Shown: piece by piece, positions 34,790-48,648 of the stretch
Layout of the letters: every line of letters begins with the position of its first letter
How positions within the stretch are numbered: position 1 is the stretch's first letter
Assembly (NCBI RefSeq): GCF_008831285.2
Contig: NC_045149.1
Coordinates: 7,094,417-7,158,416 of the forward strand
From: Nymphaea colorata
Taxonomy: Eukaryota > Streptophyta > Magnoliopsida > Nymphaeales > Nymphaeaceae
DNA: 64,000 nucleotides
Direction: 5' to 3'
The notes under the pieces: model-generated
The model's input: the letters and a program-made list of their open reading frames with translations, nothing else
Databases searched by the model: none
Told to the model about the DNA's origin: nothing
Made by a program: the position numbers and the translations under genes

Positions 34790-34955
34790 CTAGGGGTCCT
34801 AGGTTGCATTTGGAACCTAGGTGGAGTACAGTATACCCATCAACTAAAGTGTTGAGATCTCACTATTTACGGTCTATAAGAGTAGCACCCATATGAATCG
34901 AACAGCCGACACACATTCTATCTGCCCACCTGCTTGACCAGCTATACCATACTTG
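34790..34955 (-). mobile_element. tRNA-derived SINE, minus strand
   Basis: On the minus strand an A-box-like TGGTATAGCTGGTCAAGC (34949-34932) is followed by a B-box-like TGTTCGATTCAT (34904-34893), about 30 bases apart, as in a tRNA head. The body then runs toward lower coordinates. It does not fold as a true tRNA and is not close to the family at 11378. Confidence 0.55.
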
Positions 34956-35902
34956 CACTTATTTCCTAGAAAGAGAATTTTCCCTTCCCTCCTTAGTATA
35001 ACCAAGTTGTCGTAGGTAAAGTAGAACTCTAGTTGCCATACATTTAGCTTTGCATCTATAGTCCATAGTCACAAGTAACGTTTCAGAGTTTTAAACGACG
35101 AAGTTTTTCTTAAGTATAGTGTGCGGAGTTCGAAAAAAATACGGTAAATTTTTAAAATTTTAAAAAACTAAAAATAAAGAGAAAATAAAATAAATGAGAA
35201 ACTAATAATACAAACATCAAAACATAAGCAGATTTGCAACAAACAAAAATAAAAAATAAAAAAAACTGTTTGACATTAAAAAAAACTGAAAAAAGGAAAA
35301 AGGGGAAAAAACGTGTTTTTTTTTTCATTTTTAACATTAAAAAAACATGTTTTTTAAAGTTTCAAACGAGTAGTTAATTTATCACGTTTTTTTCACAGTT
35401 TTTTTCGAAAAAAATGTGTTTTCTGTTACCCAAACATCATAGTGCATGAGATTCGTACCACCATACTTTACAGATTTGTATGAGAAAGAAGTTGTAGATT
35501 AGCAGGGCTTCTTGCCATGATAAATTTAACTAGTTCTGTACCATCTAATAAACTACATAGAAATAAAACCATATTTTTTGAATTACAATTCAAGCATTTA
35601 GGTTAGGCTTATAAAAATTTAGTAATATTGATATATTTTAGAAAATTTCATGCCAAATCTGAATCTGACCCAAGCTTAGTATCCAGAAATTTTCATAACA
35701 AAGAAAGGATAATAGCGTTCTCCCAACGATAGACCAGATTCAACATCCATTTTTTCTCGAATTTGTGCACGCAGAACTCAAATCTGCAATGAAATGAAAA
35801 CACTGCCTTTTAAGAAACGGCTGATGGCAGACCGGTCTAATACAATCCATCACAAAACTGATTAAATGTGGCGCTGGAGGGCCTCCAAGAATCTCAAACC
35901 CT

Positions 35903-35904
35903 GA

Positions 35905-35939
<35 letters not shown>
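35903..35939. repeat. (TC)n microsatellite
   Basis: CT dinucleotide run with one interruption; it opens a spurious Arg-Glu frame on the minus strand. Confidence 0.9.
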
Positions 35940-35940
<1 letters not shown>

Positions 35941-37336
35941 GTGAAGTTCAACTAAGGTTTCTGACAAAACTCTCGATTAATTGTCATCTCATTGTCTGTC
36001 TCTTTCCTCTCGCCAAAACGTGTGTTACTTGACTGGTCGGACTGGACCTGTGGCTCATGAACATCATGTTTCAGGTTTGATTTTTATGGCTGTCATTAGA
36101 TGGTAAGGGGCTGAGGGCTTAGTTGTCATGGCATTGCCTACGATACGCCTAGGCATGGACTGGTCGTCAGTCTACATCTCATGCCTAAGCCCATCACTTA
36201 GACATGAAGTGTGGGTTTGGTGCTTAGGCTGTCGCCTACGCATGCTTGGCACCTAGTCCATTTAGGTGTGTTTGAGTGACTTTAGCCTTTGATGCTTGAT
36301 TTATATTTTGCTTCTCAATACTTGTTATCCCTTCAGTTTAACTTAATTTTATTGATTTGACCTAATGGTTGCAAAATTTATGTTGAAAACAAATAATTTT
36401 GTCTATAAGTTTTTAAGAAAATCACCATTGTGCAGAAATTAAATTGCTTGCAAACTCCATCTTTTACTTGAATTGATTGAGTTAAGAGTGTAGGTGTGAT
36501 TAAGTTACTCCTAATGTATAAATTAGATAGTTTTAGTCAAAGTTGTGTAGGCATCTTTCACAGTCTTTCAAAGTTTGTTCATATTCACATGCCCTCTACC
36601 ATAGGACTAGTTTAGAGAGCACAGATCTCAAAGTAGGTATTATTTTAGTTATTTTCTATTTCACGTATTAAAGATCAATTTCAGTTCTACAACTAGAAGT
36701 CTATCATCTGGTTCATTCTTCACTACCTTTTCTTCAGCTGTTTTACAAGTTAATTTTGAATAATCCTAACTTGCTCACTTAACACGTAAAGCTAACATTT
36801 TAGAATTAAAAACAACTAAGCAAAATTGCAACTTTTGGATGCCTCCTTAAGTGATAACTAAGGCTGAGGGTGAAATCATACGGGCTTTCCCGCCCAGGAT
36901 TGTGATTTACGACTCCACAATTAATAAGGTTTAAGCTGAAAAATCACAAGCATGATTCACATGTTACACGTCAGTCCGCGAATGGATGAACGGACAATTT
37001 TCACCAAGCTCACATTTGCGGCACAAGAAACGCGAAGCTGAATACTCATTTGCACAACTTACATTGATCTCAATTTGATTAGTTATCACTCATCTGACTG
37101 GCAAAAAAATAGAGCCTCCACACCACCAACTTAATCCAGTCAGTTCAAAACAGAACATAATCAAGCAATTCAGCATTTCCTGACCTTATCATACCAAGCG
37201 CAACTTGCTTCTAGTCCAACCAGAGTAAGGTGTAACGAACTTGCGCCTCTTGAAAGATGAGTCTTGCTTGCTTTTTCAGTTCCTCTCTTCTCCAGGTTCT
37301 CAAGTCCTTTAAATGGTAAAACTGCTAAATGTGCTT

Positions 37337-40300
37337 TCAGGCTATGCAACCATTGAAGCCTTTTCTCAAGGCAGTTTCATCCAAATTCTTGCCAATGAAA
37401 ACCAGCTTGCTTTCCCTCTTTTCATCAGGGCCCCATGGCTTGGCTGGGCAACCGTCCAACATTGAATGTACACCCTGAAGGATCAGAAATTGATCAGCAC
37501 TTAGCTTGAACCCTTAGAAAGCCTCTAAATCCAACCACAAATGACAAAATGTAGTTGTCTTCATAAAAAAAATCATTTATGTACATGCATAGTCATCCTA
37601 AATAAATAAAAAACACTTAACTCATTTTCTAGAAAATACTAAAAAATTTGCTGAACCTCACCAAAATTTTATTCTTTTCAGGTAATCCAAAAATCTGTCT
37701 CTTCACTCCTTTAAACATGGTTTTTAGTTTATTAAATAACTTGGGTAAGAACCATATCCTGCAGATAAGAACATACCTGAACGACATATCTACCACAAGC
37801 ATCATTTACTGAAAGCACACCTTTCAAACGGTACAAATCATCCCCTTTTTCTTCCACCACCATCTCAAGCCAATCATTAACCTATATAGTAGGAGTGAAC
37901 AAGTGGTTGAACCACCAAAAGAACAAGAAAGGAGAGAAGAAGATGAGAGGCAGACAGCCGTTGAAAAAGCCAAAGCTACTAAAAGTGCAGAATAGGTAAA
38001 CGAAAGAACGACCATAATGACCATCTTCTTACTGTAAAAAATGATGAGTTTCTATACTAGTATTTCATCTAAACCAAATTACAGAAAGATATAATACTAA
38101 ACTACAAAAGGTAAGTGCCACATATACATTCAGGCCCTACGTACAGACAGTAGGTTCAAGATAACCATCACACAGTAAGTTCCGAAATTCAGCAGAAGGT
38201 TTTATAAATTTAAGATGAATGAAGAATAGTGTCAAGTAAATAAATAAAATAAGAACTTAGATAGTAAAACAGCATCTAGTTTTCATTTTCAATCAACTTT
38301 AGCCAGGACATAGAAAGATGAAAGCATCCGCTGGAATCCTTGAAACCACAAACTTGGGAGTAAATAGCTTGGCCAACGACAATCATGATGAGGACCAGTT
38401 CCTTGTGTTCACGAGAGTCAGGGATGCCTTAAATTGACAATCAGATTCATCACAATTTGGCAACTATTTGCATGTCTATTGACAAAATGAATTTAGTTGC
38501 AAGCACATTATCTTCTTACTAGAATAGTCTGAGATAGTTCCCAAAAATTGTGTTGGACTGCACAGCATCATGAGAAAACCCTAACAAGCACAGTTCAAAA
38601 CTCAACCATATCTTGGCAGTACTGCACAGAAGGAACATGCATTTTTTCAATGTTGAAGGGCATGACATTCATATTTATCAAGACCTACTAACAGAATAAC
38701 TTATGCAACACCACTGGCAGGAAAATCTTACAACATTGAGCATATGCTTCTAAGTTGCAACATCCAAAATCTGGGACCATCACTAGCCATTTTAAAAAAG
38801 CTGGGCCAACTACATGTAGGAAGAGTTGCCGCTTCATCTTGGATGAAGAGATGACTAATGAAACAGAACTCCTAGAACTCATGGTAGTGCATGAACATGA
38901 GCAAGATTTACCTCATCAAGATCCAGAGTCTTGTCAGAAACAATACTCACAGAAGAGACAGCATCATCATGAACATGGTCATGATGATGCCCATGATCAT
39001 CATCTGGAAAGGAAAATTGGAAAAAATAATTCAGAATAAAATGAGATTAAACTTGATCAACCAGATGCATTAGTTGGTGTATATGCAATTATCAACAAAA
39101 ATTGGTTTACAAATTACAAAATTAGTCCAACTTAACTTTGAGCGTAAAATCATTTAAAGATTACAAGAACAAGAGTTAAGTACTTCAACACCCAAGCATG
39201 ATATGTTCACATAACATAAAGAATTACCATGACAATGCTTATCATGCTTACTGGACTCTTCAGTTACATCCCCTTCAATTTCACGTTCAATCCTGCAGAG
39301 AAAAACCATAAAGTTGAAGGAAATAAAAAAAAAGCTGAGCATAACAAAAAACGATATATCTAGAAATATGTGCCCAAAAAACCTGTCAAGTTCGTATCCA
39401 CCAATTCCCAAAACAAAATCCATATCAACAGCACCAAATTTTGCTTCTTTGGTTTGAGCCATCCCATTGATGAGCTACAATGACAAAATCAGACATATAA
39501 GAACATCTCAACAACTAGTAACGGTAATACTAGAAAATCCAATTAAACAAAAATCTGCAAATCCAACTTCTGAGAATAACAATGACAAACCAGACCTTAA
39601 TTCTCTTTCTCAATGCCTTCAGTTCTGCTTCAGTAACCAAATCTATCTGCCAAATAACAAAAGAAATACAAAAATCAAACTTTTGAAATCCAAAACATGA
39701 ATATGCAATCTGCATGAAAACTTGTACTGGCAACTCACCTTGTTCAAAATAATCCTATCAGCGTATGCAACTTGTTCAACAGCTTCATTAACCACCCACC
39801 TTGGTTTGACCTCATCCAAATGTCGTGTGGCATGCTTACTATCAACTAGTGTAACAACACCATCAAGTTTTATATGTCGTGAGACTAAATCATCTGTACA
39901 AAATGTTTCAATAACAGGGCCTGGTTTTGCAAGACCTGTAAAGTACGTAATCTTGAAGTTATATATATATATATATAAAAAGGAAATCTGTTCACTCAGA
40001 TATCCTCAAGTGAGGTCTTTGATAAGAATAAATTTATAAGTATCCAACACAAAAAGATAAGATTTTTCACATTTAAATATGTTTTTTTATCTTTTTATTA
40101 TCTTGAAAGACAATTATCCACTTTACCTGTCGTCTCTATGATAATATGGTCAAACATGCCCTTCTTCTTTGTGACTAGCTTCAACAACATTTTAACAAGA
40201 TCCCCTCGTACAGTACAGCAAAGGCAGCCATTATTAACCATAATAATGTCCTCTGCCACTCTATTATGGCTAGCCACCAATGAGCCATCTATGTCCACTT

Positions 40301-42286
40301 CTCCATACTGTGAGACAAAAAGGCATACATGAACATCAACATACCTCAACCGGATGGACCAAGGGAGGATGCACAGACATAGAGACATACAATGAAGTGT
40401 GCACATCCAATGGAAGGAAAATCCAACAGAGGATGTTTCACAAGAGAAGTGAAGGACGCTTTGTGCAACTGAATGCTGAAATTTCCACATGTTCCATAGA
40501 CTTTTCATTCTGGAAATCATTGTTGCATGCTGACATGCAAAAAAAATGGAAGACCATCACCGTGCAAGGACCAGGACATAATCAGATGCCAATGATACTT
40601 GTGTAAGTGCAGATTAGTAATATATAACTGAATGACCTTTCTGAACAAAAGCCTCGCAAGAAATTACTCTATATCATAGCAGTATTCTCTTTAAAGATTC
40701 TCAATCATCAAAGGTTGATACTTTTCTTCCATGGTGGTCAGAACCTGGCATAGGAAGTGCGATGAATACATGAAGTAAAAGTACCTGCTAGCGTCAGAAC
40801 TGTAAATCAGTACCATAGGAAGCAGCATGAGTACCGTATTGCTTTGCTCACTGATATGGCATATCGGCTAGTATTGTCCTATTTTTTGCTTTCATGAATT
40901 TAAATATTATTTTAAAATGTTTCGAATTGATTTTAAAAATGAAAACCTGTATCAGCCTTGTAGATATCGGCTAACAGGCCCAATATGTTGCACCGATATG
41001 GAGTGATATTGATATATGGATTTAAAGTGTTATAGTCTAAGGAAGAAACACTGCAAATGGTCGAAGGAATAAATCCAGATAATACTAGCCTCGGTACAAA
41101 GCACTTAGCAGAACACTCTAGTTTGCCCCGATCTATAATCAAAGGTCACTTTGCTAGAGTGACGTTTTGTATTGTCCATTGAATGTTTTTCACTTCTTCC
41201 ACAAACGTTGACATGTTGAACTGGATGTATCGGAAACTGAGAGGAAGGATATGAGAAAAAGAAAACCACCCTAACCGCTCGTTCAGCAATTCTATGAGTT
41301 AAGACAACTATGGAACTTTTCTATATGCAATATAAATCCAGTCTTGTTATCATAAGGTTTCATCAAAAGACAGAAGAAGCAATAAAACATCAACTGCCGA
41401 ATTCGGATTACACACCACAATAAAAAGGCAGAAGCACGTTACCTCGTTCTCTATAACAGCAATTCTCTTTCCGTGTTGAGAAGTTAAGATGTGGTTCAAC
41501 AGTGTAGTCTGCCATCAACAACTCCGAACAAGAAAAAAAAACGACTCAAGTCAAGTGTTTGATACCAAACAATAATAAAATAAGGCCTAGCCTAGGCAAA
41601 AAGAAAAATTCATTATGGAAAATAAAAACATGGGTAGTCTAGAAGATGATAAGCTCCATAAGTTAGAGAATCACTTTCTAAGAACGAAAATAAGAACTTC
41701 AAACAAGAAGTTCAACAACTCAAAGCTGGGGCCGTCTTTCTGGTCTGGCCACGTAAACAGCCTCAAATTTTCCTCGATGCATCATGGTCACTCTAATTCT
41801 CGCTAAAATGTTAACTAGCTTAATTTTCCTTCAAAGACACGGATGGTTCGACCATTCTCAACAATTCGAACCAATCAGACAAGAAAACTACAACTGACGA
41901 CCACAAAAATCCGGAACTCAAAAAGGAATATCGAAAACAATTCCATTTTTGTTGATTCTTCTAACTACTGAAAGGAGGCAGCAAGGGAATACCTTTCCGG
42001 AGCCGAGAAAACCAGTGATCACGGTGGCGGGAACGCGAGAGTCGGGCTCAAGGGCGGCGGAGACGGCTTCGGCAACGTCGTAGCGAGGATGGGACGATGT
42101 CACCATGGACCTAAGTGGGTGAACTTGGGGATGATTCCAAGGGCTGCTCGATCGAGAAGAGAAGGAACAGATAACTCCAAAGAACGAGGAGAAGGGTGGG
42201 AAGAAGGTCGATGAAGGAGACTGAAGGAAAAACTGGTTCAAGGATTTCGATGCTGACTTGCAGCAGAGGAAGACCTTGAAGGCCAT
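37337..42286 (-). CDS. CobW/ZNG1-family GTPase (COBW domain protein)
   Basis: Ten exons (minus): 42286-41993, 41508-41443, 40307-40127, 39935-39739, 39646-39596, 39474-39383, 39292-39228, 39003-38912, 37881-37777, 37474-37337. Every junction keeps frame; 426 residues. The G3E P-loop GTPase family acts as metal-insertion chaperones; ZNG1-type members hand zinc to client proteins. Visible features: Walker A GFLGSGKTT (92-100); ENEYGEVDIDGSL; the metal-binding CxCC motif as GCLCC (147-151); guanine-specificity motif NKID (245-248); a His/Asp/Glu-rich loop (HDKHCHG then DDDHGHHHDHVHDD); the C-terminal CobW domain with LYRLKGVLSV and KLVFIGKNLD. Closest in memory to Arabidopsis At1g15730 and At1g80480 (PTAC17), which are plastid-linked. 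The Ser/Phe-rich, acid-poor first 75 residues look like an organelle transit peptide. An in-frame GTG two codons upstream is not a likely start. Confidence 0.93.
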
Positions 42287-42420
42287 GGCCACAATCAGGA
42301 GAGAGAGAGAGTAAAGCCCTAGGGTTTAGGCCCAGTTCAGCAGAGCCCGAGGAACACGCTTCGGGGTGACGAAGAGAAGTACAAAAATCTCGAATTAAAA
42401 GTTTCGGGAAGAACATTTTT
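42287..42420 (-). promoter_or_regulatory. Leader/promoter of the CobW-type gene with a telo-box
   Basis: Just upstream of the start codon, in gene orientation, lies AAACCCTA (42327-42320). It matches the core of the telo-box common near the transcription start of plant housekeeping genes. A GA tract (CT in gene sense) lies between it and the ATG. Confidence 0.45.
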
Positions 42421-44394
42421 GTTTTGCTTTGAAATATAAAAAATAAGATTTTTTTTTTTTAAATTAAGCAGGTTATGTACTTATCCATGACAAATATTTC
42501 ATAAGAAAAAGTTTAGTTCTTGCGAGTAAAAACTTTCCGCAACAATTCTTTTATGTTACACAAAAAAAAAAAAATCTTTCTTGTTAGAAAGTTCGTGAAA
42601 ATTTTGCTAGCAAAAAAATGATTGGCTGCACTTTTCATTATGAAAATTTTTATTAAAAAATGGAAAATTTTATGCATGTGAACAGGCTGGGAGTCGGGCT
42701 TTACCAAACCCAGGCTAATTGAATATGATTTTCCCAAATCTGGATTTGGATTCCTACCTGAGTTTGATTTCCAAATCCAAACCTGGATTTGGCCAGCTGA
42801 ATAAGACTAGCTTAATATCTAAAGTTTGAGTTCTGAGTTTGGTTCAAATGCCAAACTATACTCTAAAATCTGAAACCAGTTAGTGGTTAGATCTCTTTCG
42901 CTATACTAAACCTATACTCTTTAACTCTGAAGTCACCCGGTCAGTAATTAGATCTAATTTGCTTTACCAAACTTCTGGAATTGAGTTCAACTTGAGAATT
43001 GGCTAAATCCACTAGACAGGCAACATCTTGAAAGCACATTGTCGGTTCAAATTCTTGTGGGTGCTCCCTTGACACTACAAACAGTGGGATCGCGACACCC
43101 CTTCCCCTTGAAAGGCATACCATTCCCAACCTAACTCCACGATGCAGCTCAGAACGGGGAGGTAGGGGGAATGGAGGGCCTTCCAGCCTCTTTTTCGGCC
43201 TCTTCTTCAGGCGGCCTCTTTTCCGGTCTCTTTCAGGCAATAGGTTGTTAACCCCGTGCTTACCCAAAAAATGTTGAGCTGAAAACCTGAATTAGGTTAT
43301 AAAACTGTCATCCTGGCAAGATTGGTGGTCTTGGTTAAGGCTCACTTGGCACTTGGCAAACCCATTAGTAGGCTGGAGTGGAGAAGGATCTTAATCATAA
43401 AAAAAATGTGATTTGATACAGAACATGTAATAAAGGTCCTTGGTATAGAATCAACCGAATGGGAAAAAAATGCCTATTCACTTCTTCAAAGATGTCACAA
43501 GCTTTTCTTTATGACTAGGAACATTTTCAAGGCCCAAAACTCAATGAGGGCTTAGTTCTTTGAAAGAAAAGATCTTGCAATGAGACCAAATATCAAATCT
43601 GCAGATGATGGTGCCGTAATACTTGACAAAACTCACAGGAACGTTGCACGTTCTTCTACCGCTAGTAATGAAGAGGGAACCAAGCATACTTAGTCCGACT
43701 AGTGTAACCTCTATTTTAAAGAAAACCTTGTGATGAGACCCATCTACTGATGTGCCCAATTTTCAAACTGCACAATGCTTTTCACAGTTGCTTCATGAAT
43801 CACTCACCAATATTTTGTCAACTTTTCTCTAGTTTCCTAACTTTCCTTCTTTCGGGTTTGAATGACAACCTGGATCCGCATCTCTACCTCCCCAACCTCA
43901 GATTGTTCAGTTCTTTGTGGAACCATTTTCTGAAATGATTTTAAACAACAGCAATAGCAAATATTCTTCTTCGTATTGAGACTTCCTTGTGAGCGTTGGA
44001 GAACGTAAGGCAGACGAGAAAAAACCCATCACAGGCCAAACAAGAAGATCATTTCATGCATGTAACTGAAATAATTTAGTTCCCCAGCAAGAAAAATAAC
44101 CTACCATCTACAAGCCAATGTAAAGAAGTTAACTAAGGTCGCCAGCCAAAATAACACGACAATCATGGCCAACAATGTTCTGATACAAAGCCCAGCAAGA
44201 AGAAATCCATTCCTCGTCGAACAAAAACGAAATCCAACTTACAAACTGTGTTTTTCCTTTTCACGTATTTCATATATGATCAGATTACTCCAGCGCATCT
44301 TTGCATCTTTGCACAAACAATGCGATTGTACTCCCAAGTTTCACAATGTACAGAAGTAGAGGCAATCGCCCTGAGGGTCTCTGCAGCACGTGCT
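42421..44394. other. Intergenic DNA between the CobW and DUF1218 genes
   Basis: No gene is recognised. It includes a CCAAATC/GGATTTGG-rich palindromic patch near 42720-42800 and a possible SINE at about 43000-43260. The bases next to 44394 are expected to be the DUF1218 3' untranslated region. Confidence 0.5.
43000..43260 (+). mobile_element. Possible degenerate SINE
   Basis: An A-box-like stretch (GGCTAAATCCACTAGACAGG) at 43001-43020 is followed by a B-box-like CGGTTCAAATTC at 43043-43054. The spacing is right but the match to consensus is weak and no second copy is seen. Confidence 0.3.
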
Positions 44395-47300
44395 TCAAGG
44401 ATACCGCAACCTGTTATACGTATCCTCTGGCACAAAAGCAGGTTGAGTGCTTTGAGGGGGAACTTGTGGTGTCGCCAATGCAATTCCTTGATTTTGATGA
44501 CCTCCCCAGGTGGCAGAAATTTTTGAAGAAGACAAAGCAATATAGTATATAATACCAAGGGAGACGCTAGCAACAGAAAGGACCGCACCACCTGAAAACA
44601 CGCCAGACTTCACCACGAAGCAGTAGTAGCCGTAGTACATATTTTCCTCCCCATGTTGATCATTCAAGGCTGCTCCAGCCAGAAACAAGAGAAAAGCGAT
44701 GATAAAAGTAATCCTGGATTAAAAACAAGGGCATTAGAAAAACCAGCATCTAGATACAAATGCATTCAGTTTTAGCTAAAACTGCATGGCATCAACTCAG
44801 ACTACTCAGTGAACATAAGCCAACATGTAACGAAACAAACTACTATGACAATAACGGAAAGGACTAAATGGATTCATCAGAACCAAGATTCAGACAAGAA
44901 ATCCCACACCCAGCCAGAGCCCAAATTGATAATACCTGCAACTAGCAAGCAGAGCTGCACAGCACAGCATCAAATGCTTAAACTGAAGATTATGTTACTA
45001 TGAGCCAAGTCAAAGAACGGGATTATGATTTCTTCATAAATAAAAATCAAGATGCTGTCAATAATTTTTTGAGATGACAATCAGAAATCCATAAACAGCA
45101 CGTAAAAGTGCTTTTCTTTGTCACTCACATGCCTGCAGTAAAGCATGAATTACACTTGAATAAAAGTTTCTCTAACAAGAAATACTATAAATAAAAGAAT
45201 CAGTTCCCCATTGTACATCAGATTATCACGTTAGAATGTTAATGTAAGCTGCATATGCCAAAACTAATGCTTGAAATCCACAGAACCTCCAAAAAAAAAC
45301 CATTGGCTTTTGTTTAATGATTCTAAGAATAGATCTTCAAGCAAGACCAGGAAGCACTTGTCTTTCTACATGATTTATTTCCTAACTTGAGGAACCATTA
45401 GTTGAATTAGAGCAAATTTAGCAAATCGGCTCTCAGGCTTATCTACAGTGACTAAGCAGACGTTTTAGTCAGATTCTGGAATATAAAACAAGGGTTCAAA
45501 TGTAAGGTGGACAAGTTCTCAAGTATAAGCAAAAAAGAACAAAGCAGAAAATTCTTGCCAGCAACTTATTCGTCAAGGCAGTAAGGACCCATTTGTCTTG
45601 TCCAGCTTTTTCTGAGTCCAACTTAAAATTTCTTATAATCATATGTAATAATCTATCGAGCAATATCAAAAGGCCTTTCATCTTCGCATGCATTTGGTTG
45701 TCTGACTCTTAAACCAATCTCCAAGGTAAAGTATACAAGTCATGGATTACAGGTTTCTATAATGGAAAACTATTTGCTTTCTATTAAAATGTTAAGATAT
45801 CAACCAAAGTACGAAACAAAATTATTTTCCTAAGTACCAAGAAAGACATTGCTTTCCTGTTAAATCAGTTGAAGTAAAAGAGCTAATGCTGCCAAAATTT
45901 GTTATACCGTCAAAGAAAAACACAGAGATTGCCTACTCTAGCGAGATGTGAGAGTAGGACACAGCAAGAGCATTCCAATCTAACAATTTGCTTCTCGTAA
46001 GGTCATAACAGGATAAAATAATATTGTTGATACTATAAAAGATTTACATCACAAGAAGCTAGAGACAATTGGGGGATGACAGACAATGCTCTTATTCTTT
46101 TCAGAAAGATAGTAGAGGATTTGTCCAATGGAAAGACAATTCACGTGGATGATAAACAACCAGTAAGTCATGGATGAAAGTTTCTGGCTCTCCAGAGCAC
46201 ACTAAGCATTTAATAGCAGATAGATTTTATCTGCAAAGTAACACAGTCAAACACAAAATATTGCAGGCATTCAGCAAAGGTTTATATCACAGAAAAGGAC
46301 TTCCATGGTCAGATAAGCATGAAGCAAGTCCTGCCATCAAATGCACCTAAAATTTCGACAGGGAAAAAATATTAGAACTTTCAAAAAATTTACCATGAGA
46401 CAACAAAGCATACTAATGCAATCGTCCAGTTGGAACCAGACGCATGTGGACGCTTCTGGCAACAGATGCAACCAGCAGCAGTGTTAATAATTACTTGAGC
46501 AATCATAAGAGCAATCCCTGCAGCCAGACCAAGGCCTAGAGCTGGACTCCGTGGATATATGCAGGTTCCATTGTCAGTCAATGTAACATCACCTGGCTGT
46601 CAAGTCATATAGCATTACCAATTAAAGCAAAAGTGATTAACAATCATATGTGCCGAAGCTAGAAGAGTCATAGAATGACATTTCAGTTCAAAATGATCCA
46701 ACCAAAAACCTATACAAGAAACTTAAGGAACTTTAAGTTGACCACTTCATTAATCTCTAGTATTATACATCTAGAATATTTCCTGAACTGGGCAGATTTC
46801 CAATTAATCTCTAAATCCCAAAGCAAAATGTTACCAAAAGCATAAGCATGACATTCTAATTTGACACAAAAAAGTGAATTCAGAAGCCCATTTATTGCCC
46901 TTAATCCTAAACAAGCATCATGCCAGATTTTACTCGTACAAGAAAGAAGTTCTTGGCAACTGCCAACCAAGGACCTACCCTTACCATTATGCCTCAAGCA
47001 GGCTATAAACTTACGCAGAGGGCAATGGTATCCTTTTCTTTTCCGTTGGACTAACTAAGCACTTTTCAAATTTGAAAAAATAATATGGACAAAATTTAGC
47101 TTAAAGATGACGCACTTCAATCTGAATCTACTTGACAATCAGGTGCTAAGGTGAGCTGCTGTCCTGCTATTGTAAGTCATGACAAAATCATTTCATCGGA
47201 AGCAAGGGGTTGCATTTCCATCAGGCATTTTTCATCAAAAAATAGACAAAGAAGAAAGTATAGGACGCTACAGGAAATTCAGTGACACTACAGGGGTTTC

Positions 47301-48648
47301 CTTCAAGACGTCTCAGGGCTCCTCTGGTCTTCAGTACTGTTTTTCAAGTTAAAACTAAAAGCACTACTGGACCAAATTGGGCTACAACAGAAATTACGTT
47401 CCAAAGAGAATGCGAACATGGGATCGCTCAATTCTAGTCTTGGTAGCCTTGTAGGTAGAAAACCTCTTCCATGTTTAAGAAATTAAGGAACCTTCCCATA
47501 GTAAAGAAAGTTTTAATTGGTATCAAGCAGGGTCAGAACAGCTTAGCCAATAGCCATACAACATAAGGACTTCTATAAAGTAACATAGACATATTTATGT
47601 ATTTGCATGTGTGTCGACACGACCTCAGGGTAAATTTTACAAATTATCATCATTCTATTTCCATCAATGTCTGATACATAGGGAACATGTAGGAGACAAA
47701 ATAGAGCATCTGACGCCATCTCATACTAATTCTTACAAATTATCATCTTTCTTTTCCCATCAAAACTTGGAAGGAACTAAGAAAGGACCACAGGACGATG
47801 AGGGTGGAAAACGAATATAGATATTCCGACGGGCATTATGCTCCCTATGATAAATCCTTATTGTGTTTCTAATCTCTTCATTGAGAAACCACACTAAAAT
47901 GTGGCAGTATCTTGAGGAAAAAAAATAAAAGGAGAATATATAATGCTATTGGAATACAAACTCCAGCCTGACCATTTGACAAGTGAGAAAAGAGAACAAG
48001 AGGTGTAAGTCTGTACATGTTTATAGCACAGACACCAAGAAGCCATGACAGTAGAAAAGTAGCCCAGCAGAAATTCCACCAAAATATTGTCATCACCTAG
48101 GCATCAAGTTTATTCACATCACAAGCTCAACCAAGGAACGCTGTCATTAGCATAAAAATGTCGTCTCCCCCTAATTGTGCCCTACGATCAAGCTACAGAC
48201 CGTTGAATCTCTCAATAAACCCCCAAAGGGAAAAGACAACATGCGAGAAATGACCTAGACAACCGGAAGCATAAGAACTAAGAAGGGCACTCTTCTGAAC
48301 CACCTTAAAAGCTACTAGATGAAAGAAAATCCAAAGAATCGAAAAAAGGAAAAGAAGACTAAAGGGGTCATTAGAGACGAAACCAATTTTAAAAACAAAA
48401 AGCAAAACTACATCCAAGCAAAGGAAAACGCCAACCAAGAATCTCTAGGCAATCAGCCAACATAACAATAAGAACCAACTAAAAAAAGAAAAAAGCCACC
48501 AAATTGAACAGAGAAAGCAACAGTTAAAGAGACGGTTCTTGAGAAGGCATACCCTGATGTGTTTGGCTTCTGCCGCAAAACCGAGAATGGCAGCCAGTAC
48601 TCCGAGAAAGCCAGCCAAACCACACAGATACACCACCCTCCTCTCCAT
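44395..48648 (-). CDS. DUF1218 four-pass membrane protein
   Basis: Three exons (minus): 48648-48553, 46596-46394, 44713-44395, giving 205 residues with all junctions in frame. Two large introns (1.96 and 1.68 kb) hold no recognised gene. Hydrophobic segments: about 5-26 (VVYLCGLAGFLGVLAAILGF), 48-72 (ALGLGLAAGIALMIAQVI), 101-116 (ITFIIAFLLFLAGAAL) and 141-160 (GGAVLSVASVSLGIIYYIAL). Conserved cysteines include GTCIYPRSPALGLGL, GCICC and YYGYYCFVVK. The ending EDTYNRLRYP matches the conserved tail of this plant-specific family. Some members (MODIFYING WALL LIGNIN, DEAL) affect secondary wall lignin or leaf symmetry; the role of this member is unknown. The start ATG is supported by family alignment (MERRVV). 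Length is normal. Confidence 0.92.

Larger units (their letters stand above)
34030..37336. other. Intergenic DNA between CDC20 and the CobW-type gene
   Basis: AT-rich; no gene recognised. It includes a SINE (34790-34955), a TC microsatellite (35903-35939), and a stretch at about 36090-36270 with repeated GCCTAGGCATG/GCCTAAGCCC words. Confidence 0.5.

Noticed and set aside
34890-34950. Possible tRNA gene on the minus strand
   Set aside because: Only the internal promoter boxes match; acceptor and anticodon stems do not pair.
42287-42292. GTG start two codons before the CobW-type ATG
   Set aside because: Plant nuclear genes use ATG; the ATG at 42286 is in good context.
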